A DNA stretch of 64,000 nt, from assembly GCA_019454045.1 (NCBI GenBank), contig SKCR01007818.1, positions 310,001 through 374,000 on the forward strand, given 5' to 3'. Below, in pieces: positions 49,519-60,190 of this stretch (within the stretch, counting starts at the first letter, position 1; each line of letters starts with the position of its first letter). Source of the DNA: Zanthoxylum bungeanum (Eukaryota > Streptophyta > Magnoliopsida > Sapindales > Rutaceae). Under the pieces are notes generated by a model that worked only from the letters and a program-made list of their open reading frames with translations, did no database searches and was not told the DNA's origin. The translations under genes were made by a program, and so were the position numbers.

Positions 49519-50186
49519 GGGTCTATTTGGTTGGGGGGTTTTGGAGGGGAGGGAGGGATTATTTTAAATTATAGTTGTTTGGTTCAATTTTTTGGAGGTG
49601 AGGGGAGGGGGAGGGGAGGGGAGGGGAGCAAAAAATCCCTCCTAAGCCAATTTTTGCTCTCCTCCAAAAGTGGGGGGTTTGGAGGGGAGAGAAAGTGAGC
49701 AATTAAATATTAAATGTATTGACTAAATTATCCCTACTTATACATTAAAATCCAAAATTATCTTAATTACAAATCTCTCTTATATTTGCTTCACCATTCA
49801 ATTCTTTTTATTCTCTTATCTTATATTTGTTTTAATTTTATTTTTAATAACACGTATTATGTAGAACTTTTAATTTTAATTTTATTATTTGTTTAATTCA
49901 AAGATGTCTATATTGTTTTAATTTTATTTATAAAATGCTATAAGGATAAAATAGTAAATTAGTTTTAAAAGCTCTCTCCTTTCTTCTTTAACCAAACATA
50001 TATTTAATTAAAAACTCTCTCCTCCCCTCCCCTCCCCTCCTTTGAACCAAACATATATTTAATTAAAATCTCTCACCTCACCTCCCCTCCCCTCCCCTTC
50101 CCTCCCCTCCATTAAAATCCCTCCCCTCCCCTCCCCACCATTAAAATCCCTCCCCTCCCCTCCCCTCCGTTGAACCAAACAGACCC
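49519..50186. mobile_element. Tourist-like MITE with G-tract and C-tract arms
   Basis: Ends GGGTCTATTTGGTT (49519-49532) and AACCAAACAGACCC (50173-50186) are inverted repeats. The flanking triplet TCA on both sides is a possible 3-bp target duplication, and the GGGTCTGTTTGG-type end is typical of plant PIF/Tourist elements. The left arm contains repeated GAGGGG tracts (49590-49628) and the right arm the complementary CCCCTCC tracts (50015-50170). Confidence 0.7.
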
Positions 50187-50412
50187 TCAAGGATATGGAC
50201 GAGAATGCTTCAAGAGATCAAGGTTAAGGGTGTGTTTGGGGGGTTCATTGGAAAATTACACAGTTCCAGGTTGAACCCAAACAACAGCACTTCAAATTCA
50301 AGAGATCGAACTTCAAATCTGTAACACATCCACAGTAATAAATTTAGATGACTACAAAGAATTACCCTAAACTCGCAATTTTGATTTATCCGCGCCTCAT
50401 TTCACTTCTTGA
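50187..50412. other. 3' flank of the receptor kinase gene
   Basis: This would hold the 3' UTR of the minus-strand kinase gene. A GGGTGTGTTTGGGGGG patch at 50227 resembles the start of another MITE. Confidence 0.35.
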
Positions 50413-52417
50413 TCAACTGCTAGGGAAGTTGAAAGTGTTTTCGGACTGAGAAGGCGAAGAATCAGAAGATACATTAGTCACAATTGAGTTTGTGCAGCAG
50501 CCATCAGTTGAACACTTGGTGGTCCTGATATCTTCAATCATCCTCTGCACAATGCTCATCTTTGGACGATCTTTTGGCAATGGAGCCAAACAAAGCAAAG
50601 CCACTTGCAAAAGAGACTTCATCTCTTCCTCCATCTCCTTGTCCATTATCAACTCGAAATCAAACACCTCCCACGACGCGTTCTCGTCTGGCCACATCCT
50701 CTGTACCCACTTCACCATGTCTGATTCTCCATCCCCTGTTGCCATTTTCCCAGTCAAAATCTCCAGCAAAACCACCCCAAAGCTGTACACATCACATTTT
50801 TGCCTTAACTTTATTTGACTACAATTGCTGTTCTTGTTATTGTTAAGCTTTAGCTCTGGGGCATTATAGGCATCGTTTCTTAAAAAGGGTTTATCCAAAA
50901 GTTTGTGGAGACCAATATCAGAAATGCAAGCATTGCCCAATTGATCAACTACAATATTAGATGATGACAGATGTCCATGAAAGAGCTTAACTTTGTTGTT
51001 TTGTCCATGAAGAAACGCTAGGCCTTTTGCTGAATCCGAAGCTAGCTTTAACCTTGTAATCCAATCCACTGCAATCCTTCCCGGTCCTCTATTCCCTGCA
51101 GTCAATGTAAAAAAAAAAAAAAGAATTTAAAATGTTGAAAGAGTTAAGAACTTCATTGAGGAAATTAATCGAACATGTACCGTGCAACAATGAATGCAGG
51201 CTTCCATTCGGGAAATAATCGTACACCAAAAACAACTCATCCTTGGCGTTATAGTATGCTATGAGGCTCACTATATTACGGTGTCTTAACCCACCGATCA
51301 CGCTGAGCCACTCATCAACTTCTCTCCTTTTCTTCCTTTCTTTAATCCTCTTCACAACGACCACATCACCGCCGTCCATCGCAACCTTATAAGTGGACCC
51401 CACACTCCCTTTTCCTAATAATTCCGCTGACGCTTTTAGCAAATCACCAACGTTCCTAAAACCCTTGTTATAATTACACCGATCAAACACCACCATCTCC
51501 TCCTCCTCCTCGCCACCGCCGCCGTAATCACCCTTGTGGGTCCCACGTGCTTGTTTGTGGACCCCGCCGCCGCCTTCAACTTCAAGGCTGCTTCTTTTTC
51601 TCTTATAACAGCACCAAGAGATTGTGACGACCGCCGCTAATATCGCCGCCGCATCGAATATAACGATCACCATCACCACTACTACTCCCAAGCTCCTAGT
51701 TCTTGATCGCCGTGGCTGGGGCTCAGCCGTCCGATTAGAGCAATCCGACGGCAAGGGTCGGCCGCATAGATTTTTGTTTCCCGCGAACGAGCTAGCTCCG
51801 AAACGTGACATCCACGCGGGAATATCGCCGGAGAGTTGGTTATCCGAAACGTTAAAATCCAAAATAGACTGGGAAGACGAGTTAGCCGAGTCGAGGGTTC
51901 CAGTAAAGCAGTTGCCCTCAAGTCGCAGAGTTAACAGATTCGGAAACCGAGTCAACTCAGCCATCGGAATTTCGCCCTTGAAAACATTGTAAGACAAGTC
52001 GATTCGCCGGAGGCGGCGGAGGTTTGATACTCCAGAAGGGAATATCCCGCTGAACCGGTTGTGAGAGAGGTAGAGGTGCTTTAAATGGGGCCAAGAAGAG
52101 AGGTTCAAGCCTGAGGACGAAAGCTGGTTGTTCTTGAGGCTGAGGAGTCTGAGTTGAGTGAGTTGACTCAGTACCTGAGATGAACCAGTGAGGTTCAAAT
52201 CCTCCAAAACGAGTCTCACGACTCGGTGAGTGGAAGGATTGCAGGTAACACCCAACCATGAGTCAAAACACGGGTCGCTCGAGTTGACCCAGCTAGAAAG
52301 AGAGTCACTAGAGACCGTTAAAGACGCTTTGAAGGACAGCAACGTGGTAATGTCAGAGTCTGAGTTGGAAAAACAAAGAGAGAAGAAGAAGAAGAAAAAG
52401 AAAATTCGCCTGGCCAG
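50413..52417 (-). CDS. LRR receptor-like kinase (LRR-III type), probable pseudokinase
   Basis: Two exons, 52417-51181 and 51095-50413, give 639 residues; the intron has GT-AG borders and splits a Gly codon. Order: hydrophobic signal peptide (about 1-20), LRR N-cap with SWVNSSDPC, about five leucine-rich repeats, transmembrane helix about 242-270 followed by KRKR, then a kinase domain. The glycine loop is GKGSVG (335-340) and the ATP lysine is in VVVK (Lys356). The catalytic loop reads HGHLSSSN (452-458), lacking the HRD Asp, and DFG is DIG (471-473). LRR-III kinases often lack these residues and signal as pseudokinases. The open frame continues upstream of 52417, but only this ATG gives a signal peptide. 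The specific ligand is unknown. Confidence 0.92.
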
Positions 52418-53654
52418 CATTTTTGCTTTGTAATTTTTCCTCTCACGAGCAGAAGCCAAGTGAAGGCGAAGGAAGGAGGTGGTGCCTAAAGTAGCCGTTA
52501 GGTAACTGAAGGGGTTTCTTACACGGGGGCAGTTGTGACTTGTGCCACGTGTTATGGAGCGTGGTTGCACGCGCTTGTTTAATGTAAAACAGACAAGATT
52601 GTTGTGCCGTATTAGTGGCTGTGAGTAGGTTGAATTAGAGTTGGCAATTGCTGCCGTGTTTGATTTAAGTAGGGTGATTCTTAGGAATTGTAAAATCTGG
52701 ATCCAGATTTGGGTCCGAGTTCGGAAATGATTTTTATTTTTTGGTTTGATTATTTTCATTTTTTAGGTTCGGGTCCGGATTCGGATTCGGGAAAAGTCAT
52801 TCGAATCGGGTATATATGATGCAGGTTCGAATATATCCGAATTTGGATCCTTGACTCGTATAAAAAAAATTAAATTTATCAATTAATATCATGAAAAATT
52901 ATAAATTATTACAAATTGAAATTCATAAAAATCTATAAAAACTGAAATTCACTAAAATATAATTAAAATTAATCGGATCCATCCATGTAAAAATTATCAA
53001 TTAACTTCATAAAATATTTTAAATTATATTTATTATTTTTTAAAAATTAACCGGATCCGAAATTATGTGAACCTATATCCGTACGGGTCTTTAAAATCAA
53101 GACCCGGGTCTTCCTGATTCGTGCTGGATCAGAGTATAATTGCCATATATTCTGGTATAACGTTTCGCTAGTATTAACACTACCAAATATATTTTTTAAC
53201 GTTAGTATTAATATTTATAAAATCATAATCTCATAACATGAGATTTTTTTTTATACTTGCTTATATTTAACTTTTGTTCCATAACTTATAAATTAACTTA
53301 TATATCTTCAATGAAATATTTTCTACCAAACGCATCCTTTCCTTAAAAATAAGCTTGCCTTTTAAACACAAATATAATTCTTTTAATATATGAATTGACA
53401 TTATACAATGCATTAACATATCAATAAATGGACGAGTCTATTAGAGTGGTAGAAGATTATTTGGTTAATTAGATTACACAATCAATAAATTGATGATAAA
53501 CAAATACTCGTGTGATGTTAATATAATCATACGAATATTATTTGTGTTATAAATAGATATAAATATTAAGGTGGTGTGATATAAATATGATACATTATAA
53601 TCTAAATATAGAAAATTTGTATTCTACTCTTGTTATGTAATCGCATAATGGCCC
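52418..53654. other. Upstream of the receptor kinase gene; TE-derived sequence
   Basis: The region just right of 52417 is the kinase 5' UTR and promoter. From about 52636 the sequence is transposon-like (next entry). The 53160-53335 stretch is AT-rich and related, in inverse orientation, to 49335-49510. Confidence 0.45.
52636..53150. mobile_element. Probable hAT-type MITE with GGTTCGGGTCC-type core
   Basis: TAGAGTTGGCAATT at the left and AATTGCCATATA at the right are partly inverted. The interior has GGGTCCGGATTCGG blocks at both sides of an AT-rich centre, the same architecture as the elements at 4575, 18233 and 59070. No 8-bp duplication was found, so the limits are uncertain. Confidence 0.45.
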
Positions 53655-53832
53655 TCATGAGCGTGGTTTAGTGGTGTATGGTTCAGGATATCACCCTGAG
53701 GTTCTGGATTCGAATCCAAACAGTGCGTTTCTTATAAAAACTTGGGACAGCCGAAGATTTTACCTACTCCGTTTAAGCTCGGAAAAAAGTGGTTTGGCGA
53801 TAGAGATTTCCAAAGATTTCAAAAAAAAAAAT
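53655..53832 (+). mobile_element. tRNA-derived SINE
   Basis: GCGTGGTTTAGTGGTG (box A region), GGATTCGAATCC (box B, about 53705), TTTCTTATAAAAACTTGGGAC and TTTCCAAAGATTTC then an A run. It is a fairly complete copy of the main SINE family here. Confidence 0.8.
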
Positions 53833-53876
53833 ATAATCGTATGATGACCCACATTGACAACTCTTCATTAAAATAA

Positions 53877-54015
53877 CAAAAATGATAGACATACATAAAT
53901 TCTTACATAAAATTACTGCACCCCTCTTACTGTAATTACTGTAGCGATCACCGTAGCTACAGTTAGAGAGGTGTAGTAATTTTGGATAAGAATTTATGTA
54001 CGTCTATCATCTCTC
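53877..54015. mobile_element. Mutator-type MITE, near-perfect hairpin
   Basis: 139 bp flanked by the perfect 9-bp duplication TTAAAATAA (53868-53876 and 54016-54024). The two halves are almost fully inverted: ATGATAGACATACATAAATT pairs with the complement of AATTTATGTACGTCTATCAT, and pairing continues inward for about 50 bp. A transcript would fold into one long hairpin. Confidence 0.9.
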
Positions 54016-54344
54016 TTAAAATAATGTCTTTAATGAATGACATAATGGTTTGATTAGATGCTTGGATGAACAACTAAGAAAAAGAGATTTCCAGTTAGAA
54101 CTGAAGGAGACAATCTTGTCTTTCTTGTCCAATTGAATTGAATGGATTGTATCACTAGCTAAATGGTCCTATAATCTCACCTAAGCATAAACAACGATGT
54201 TTCAAATAAGTGGATACCAGGCCGAGACAGCTTGGCATTATTGATACTATTTTTATTTTTTATTTTTAAGTTTAATAGTTTTATTTTTTATTTTTGGAAA
54301 AAGACAGTTTTATATTTTCCTCAAGTGGCTCATATAGAAATCGA

Positions 54345-55573
54345 TTTTTTTTTTTATTCACTCTGTGAATTTACAATGGTAAATACCTATATATATAGGC
54401 TACATAGAAAAACCAAAATAGAAAAAGAATCTTATAACTATGAATAATAATAATGAATATATGAAATTTTCATCTAATAGGGAAATATAATAAAATCATG
54501 AATCCTAAAGATAGTAGAAATTTTATTTTTGAGATTGATTCCATAATATAGATTTCCATAATAATATTCCTTAACATTCTTTAACATTCCTCAAGCAGGT
54601 GACGAAGGAATAAGTTTGAGGTTGGATCTTGAAATCGGAGAGCGGAATCCTGAAATTGTAACTTTTGAAACTTGGAAGTTGGAAACCTTGAGATAACTGA
54701 TGAGGTTTAACCTACGAAACCCGAAGGGGGAGCCGAAGCCCAAGAGGATGTCGAAGCCGAAGAGCTTTAACCTACGAAACCCGAAGGGGGGAGCCGAAGC
54801 CCAAGAGGATGTCGAAGCCAGAGAGCTTAACCTACGAAGCCCGAAGGGGGAGCCGAAACCCAAGAGGATGCTGAAGCCTGAGAGTGAGCGAAATCCCGAA
54901 AGAGAGCCAAAGCCCGAGAGTGCCGAAGCCAGAGAGGGAGCGAAATCCCGAAAGAGAGCTGAAGCCCGAGAGTGTCGAAGCCAGAGAATGAGCGAAATCC
55001 CGAAAGAGAGCGGAAGCCCGAGAGGGAGCGAAATCCTGATAGATTGCTGAAGCCTGAGAGAGAGCTGAAACCTGAGAATGAGCGAAATCCCGAAAGGAGC
55101 ACGGAAATCTAAAAGAGACTCGAAATCTGAAAAGAGTCGGCCAGAGCACACTTTGTGAAGGGGTGGCGCTTGGGAAAAGCAATGTGGCGGTGGGAAACGA
55201 GGGGCGCGTGAGGGTCACGCAATTATGGTAGTTGTGATCCCCCACGCGCCGATGAGAATCAAAGAGAGTGAAACTAGAAAAGTTAGAACCTGGGCTCAAT
55301 CCAAAGTTGATACCATGTTAGATAATGAAAGAAAGTTTCGAATTCACTTTATGTGAATTTACAATGGTAAATACCTATATATATAGGCTACATATAAAAC
55401 CAAAATAGAAAATGAATCTTATAGCTATGAACAATAATAATGAATATATGAAATCTTCATCTAATAGGGAAATATAATAAAATCATGAATCCTAAAGATA
55501 GTAGGAATTCTATTTTTTGGATTGATTCCATAATATAGATTTCCATAATAATATTCCTTAATATTCCTTGACA
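54345..55573 (-). mobile_element. TRIM-like retroelement, minus strand
   Basis: Direct repeats of about 231-258 bp (54356-54586 and 55316-55573) start TGT(T/C)AA on the minus strand. The right-hand copy ends TCTAACA and abuts TGGTATCA (55315-55308), an initiator tRNA-Met PBS. The 0.7-kb interior has no gag or pol, only a tandem repeat. The other repeat lacks its last ~27 bp and is replaced by an 11-base A run (minus strand), as if it ended in a poly(A) tail. No target duplication was found. Confidence 0.75.
54690..55110. repeat. Degenerate tandem repeat inside the TRIM-like element
   Basis: Two unit types: three ~66-bp units with CTACGAAACCCGAAGGGGG and GAGCCGAAGCCCAAGAGG, then about ten shorter units alternating GCGAAATCCCGAAAGAGAGC and GAAGCCCGAGAGTG. 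On the minus strand they give a serial Gly-Phe-Arg-Ser-Leu-type peptide in all long open frames. I read this as a repeat artefact rather than a gene. Confidence 0.8.
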
Positions 55574-56448
55574 AGAATCAAATATAATTTATTATCTGAA
55601 ATGAACTTTTTTTTTCTTTTTTTTTTATAATTTATTTACTTGCTTAAAAGGATACTGATGGGTTTTAAATTGGCTGTTACAGTAGATGGCTAGGGTTGGA
55701 CATCATTTGATTACATATAGTTTTCAAAAAGGGAAATGATCAATGAAAGTTAAGTTAAATAAATTCAATTACTTTTGAAGTGTATACTTTTACATTCAAA
55801 TATTAACACAGTTAGTTTCTGTTATGGAATATTATATGTAATGACTTAAATAATCAGATATCAATAACAACATACAAAATCTTGTGATTTTATTACTTCT
55901 AACCGAATGATAAAAACATTTCTTTAAAGATAGCGAGCAAGAGAATTATCTCTAGTTAAATATTCCCCACTACCGATTTAATATCCGGAGGATCCAGCTA
56001 CATGAGAACTGAGAATTTTCCCTCTTTTTTTTGCCTCCACTCATTGATCTTATTTTCGTTTTCTTTGAGTAATGAAATTTAGTTGTCAAAAAAAAAAAAA
56101 AGAATATTGATTTTAAGAATGAGTATTCCAACGACCCTTTCCTAGGTAGAGATAAAACACACCCAAACCAAGTGCTTTATAATTTAACTCCCTTTTCACC
56201 TATCGACTTTCTTTATCACGATTCACAATCAAAGTGAATTTACATATTTCTGACTTTAAATATCTATCACTCGATTAACTCAAATCAATTATCTAAATTT
56301 AAAATCTTAATTAAAAATTTTTAATTAAAATATCACAATCCAAAGATGGACCCAACTTCGGACGAGTGGGGCTTAAGCCCCCGGGATTTATTAAATAAAA
56401 ATTAATATGTCATTTAAAATTAATAAATTATTAATATATATATATATG
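55574..56448. other. Intergenic stretch, nothing recognised
   Basis: AT-rich sequence with an A run at 56090-56102. No gene, TE terminus or repeat array was recognised. Confidence 0.45.
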
Positions 56449-57829
56449 TTGGGATTGATGCTCTAAGTGACAATTTGTATCCTATTTATGACATGTTCAT
56501 AAATATAAACTGGGGGCAGTAAAAGTGGGATAGAGAAAACATATTTGTTACCTTCAGTTTGTTGAGTCTGGCCTATAAGAAGTCTAGTTGAACCATGAGC
56601 TTTGCTTTGAAAGCTCTCTGTAATTTGGGCCTGCACGAACGTGTTCTTTAGTTAGGATCATCCCTTTCTTTTATAAGTGCGAGTAAGTTCTTAATCAGAA
56701 TACGATATGATATATGGCTAAGCTCTAACTGTCTTAGTGAGTGATCAATTCTTCCAACCAACCTTGTTGTTTACAAACTCTTTGGCTTATATAGGATTAT
56801 ACATTTGTATAAGTGTCAACCTCCGACTGACATTTGTCCACAACCGGATTGCTCTTAAGATGCATGGTGTATATTTCGCATGGTACATGTTTTAATATGG
56901 TATTAATTATAATCACACATGTTAATATATTTGTAAAAACATGCTTGCATGCTAAGATAAGTGAATTGTCATTAAAATACACTAATCTCAGATGGTAGCA
57001 TATGTGACACATGTACTTTGAGATACTAATGTTGAGGTCGGAATGTTTCTGATGCACTAAGATAGGTTCCGAAGTGGAGTGGTTCCTCTCCGAAATAGTT
57101 TTAGATCAGATTGGACTGAGTTTTAGAGTTCTCTCCATTCCAGAATGGAATGACCTCGGAGTGATACTACTTCGGAATATGAAACTCTGGGGTCAGGGTC
57201 CAACCATTCCGGTCAAGTCCTAATTTTTCTAGAGGTCTTCGGACTTAGGGGTAATATTATTTCAGAGTCGGGTTCAAGTTGTCTCCGAGGTCGTTGGACT
57301 TTAGATGTAACTTCTAACTCTTTTTTGTCTACTAGTGTAATATTATCATGACAAGTGTCATCCTCCTAGTGGATCTATGTCTACCTGCCGTAGTTCCACT
57401 GAGGAGGCGTGTTGATGAAGATTCAACGCCATGTCGACACGTGTCCCTAGTTTCAAGGCTAATTCTGAGCACCAAATACTTTTTCTATAATATTACTCAT
57501 TTAATAGTAGCACATATTGTCTTTATATATATATACTAGTTTTTTCCTGTGCATACGGCACGATGTTACAGTATTTTCTCGTGCCTACGGAACGGTGTTA
57601 CAAAATTAAATGATTTTATTTTTTAATTAAATTATTTTATTTTAACTTTCTATTTTTTAATTTGAAATTTTGAAAATTTTTAACTCTTTCCATCAATCAA
57701 TTCACTATCTTTCCTCCAATTACCAATGAAATGATCTGGGCCGTCAATTAAGCCACATAAAAAGAGCCGTTGGATACACTCTCTTTCCTCCAATACTATT
57801 CTCCTTTATTATTATTATTATTATTATTA

Positions 57830-57874
<45 letters not shown>

Positions 57875-59069
57875 GCGGTCTAATTTAGTTAAGATTAAAA
57901 CTAAATGAAGTTTGGTGATGTATATATTAATCAAAGATCCATGAATTACGAATATACAATGGTCACACATTTATAACGAGGCTTATAATCTCTGACCAGA
58001 AATATTTTGGAAATGAGTTCCGAATGTTGATTAAGAGATCAAAAATATGTCACGACATATATATGAATTGTGCACTATTGAGATTTGACGTTTTCATCTA
58101 TATCTCTGGTACAATTCATATAGCCTATGATGGATAGACTATATGATATGACTAAACCTCAACTTGTATGATTCAGTGTGGTTATCTATGGTCGTCATAA
58201 TTTACGAGTGGACGAATTATGGATAACGAAATGTATTTCATGATAAATATACATGAACTTAGAGAATCTTACCAATAAAGTACAATCGAGAGAGCTAGGG
58301 CAATCGATTATGAATAATATGGATTATTCATAACATTACACATGTCGGGATATTTTTATATCTAATGTTGTATATGTATATGATACATAATTTGATTAGA
58401 TATACATTAGGTCCAATTGAATTCTGACACATGTTAAATAAATAATTATTTAATCAATTAAAAATTATTTATTATAGAATATTCTTGATATATTTTTTAA
58501 TTAACTAAAGCTTATAGATAAGCTTTATTTCTTTGTAAAATTATGTTCATATATTTGGCTTAATTTTGACCAAGTGTTAATTTTGTTAAAATGACCAAAA
58601 TATACCTCCCTATGTAAATTACGATTTTTGACCGAGCTTAAAGAGATGGAAAAAATTCTTCTTCATTTTTAGGTTTTGGCTTAAGCTTTAAAGGGTTCAA
58701 GAGAGAGCAAAAAATTAAGGCCGTAAAACTGGTTAAGTCAAGCATCAAATTGAAAGCATGGATGGATTATTTAGGAGCTTAAACAACGATTTATAAGGAA
58801 ATTAAGGTTATTTCTATTATCTTTGTGTTGTAAATTATTACAATTAATTCCTAATTAGTTACATGAGATGTAACTTTAATTCATGCTTGTTTGATGTGTA
58901 TGGAATGATTGAAATGAAATTGATTAGCCTAGATTTGCATGTGTAAATTAATTAGGCTAATTAATATAATTAGGTCTAATTAGGATATAGAACACCAAAC
59001 TATCATTGTAGAGTTGCTCAAGTCATTCCTTGGTGACCTATAATTGTTATTGGGTTGTTTTATGGTGGT
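56449..59069 (+). mobile_element. Long coding-poor repeat element, copy 2 (interrupted)
   Basis: It starts GTTGGGATTGATGCTC, like copy 1 at 9183. Homology is interrupted from about 56530 to 57880 and then resumes (GAAGTTTGGTGATGTATATA, GAGATTTGACGTTTTCATC and following). The inserted 1.35 kb carries a GGTCGGAATG/TTCGGAAT-rich stretch (57020-57300) and a (TTA)n run. No coding capacity is visible. A hAT-type MITE is nested at its right side (59070). Confidence 0.45.
57806..57873. repeat. (TTA)n microsatellite
   Basis: About 22 TTA repeats with one interruption. Expected to be length-variable. Confidence 0.95.
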
Positions 59070-59577
59070 TAGGGATGACAATTTTACCCGCAAACCCGCA
59101 AAAACTAGTCCGCAATGGGTAGGATTTGGTAAATATATTAGCGGGTTTGGTAATTTAAAGCAAAACCCGATGCGGGTGCGGTGCAGGTTTGGTATTTAAG
59201 TAAAATATGCGGATACCCGCAAAAGTCATTTTTTTAATTAACATTTTTAGGGCAATCTAAAAAAACCACATGAGTGTTGTATTTGCATGCTGTTAATATT
59301 TGCATGCTGCATGTCAAATGAAAAACAAATGCAAGCAATTAAAAATAAATTGTTTAATTATATTATTAAGATTATAAGATAATTCAATATTTTAAAAACC
59401 TGCAAAAAATCTGTTGGGTACCAATGTAGGTTTGGTAATCTGTTCACATGTGTGGGTTTGGTAATGAAAATTAAAACCCGCAACGGGTATGGTGCGGGTT
59501 TGGTAATTTGTTCACATATGCGGGTGCAAGTTTGGTAATGGAAAATCCTCACCAAACCCTACCTGCTACCTTCCCTA
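59070..59577. mobile_element. hAT-type MITE with CCCGCAAACCCGC-type core
   Basis: Perfect 8-bp duplication ATGGTGGT at 59062-59069 and 59578-59585. Ends TAGGGATG and CTTCCCTA are inverted. The interior is built from AAACCCGC and GCGGGTTTGGTAAT blocks around an AT-rich centre. No transposase. Confidence 0.85.
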
Positions 59578-59737
59578 ATGGTGGTTGACTCTCAATTTGT
59601 AATTAGATAATCATATTTACATGATTTTGGATTAATTGAGTGATTAATTTAATTAATTATGTAATTAATTCAATTGTGACTTAATTTGTGAAATTGAGAT
59701 GTTGTGGATGAAATTCAAGGTGTAATAATGCATAGGA

Positions 59738-59990
59738 AAAATCTTCAAAATTTTCGAAATCGTCCCAAAAGTATTTTGAGAATTTTCCGTAAATATCGCA
59801 TTAGGAGCAAAATGGTAATTTACTAAAATTACGATTATTTGGTCATAACTACAATAGTATGACAACAAAAGCAGTGCGTATAATGTGTAGAATATTTTTT
59901 AATTTTTGAAATTATTCCGGAAGTATTTTAGGAATTTTCAACAAAAACCACACTGTAGGCAAAATGGTAATTTATTGAAATTATAGTGAT
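59738..59990. repeat. Diverged tandem duplication
   Basis: Two copies of about 105 bp (59738-59842 and 59889-59990), each with AATTTTCGAAAT / AATTTTTGAAAT, AAGTATTTT(G/A)(A/G)GAATTTTC and GCAAAATGGTAATTTA. Non-coding. Confidence 0.65.
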
Positions 59991-60092
59991 CAACTACTGC
60001 TACAGTAATTGGATCACTATAGCAGTGGCCATTCCAGTTCCATGATTGAATTAATTGTTCGGTTATTCTAATCGCCCATTTTGGTGAACCAA

Positions 60093-60190
60093 TGATACGA
60101 ACCCCGCTAGACTGAACCATAGGAAGCTCAAAGTCATTGCACAAGCCCCAATAACTTTAATCTTTGGTTTTGTATTGATAAAACTCATTC
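60093..60190 (-). mobile_element. LTR end fragment, same family as 61997-63050
   Basis: TGATACGAACCCCGCTAGAC through TTTGTATTGATAAAACTC is collinear with the first ~105 bases (plus coordinates) of the LTR at 61997. This is the 3' end of the LTR in its own orientation. The rest of this LTR copy is missing. Confidence 0.65.

Noticed and set aside
52418..52759. N-terminal extension of the receptor kinase upstream of 52417
   Set aside because: The frame is open, but only the ATG at 52417 gives a signal peptide followed by the LRR N-cap; the upstream part has no domain and lies in promoter-like sequence.
54591..55299. Long minus-strand open frames (155-186 codons) with Ser-Gly-Phe repeats
   Set aside because: They arise from the short tandem repeat inside the TRIM-like element and are open in several frames at once; no domain is present.
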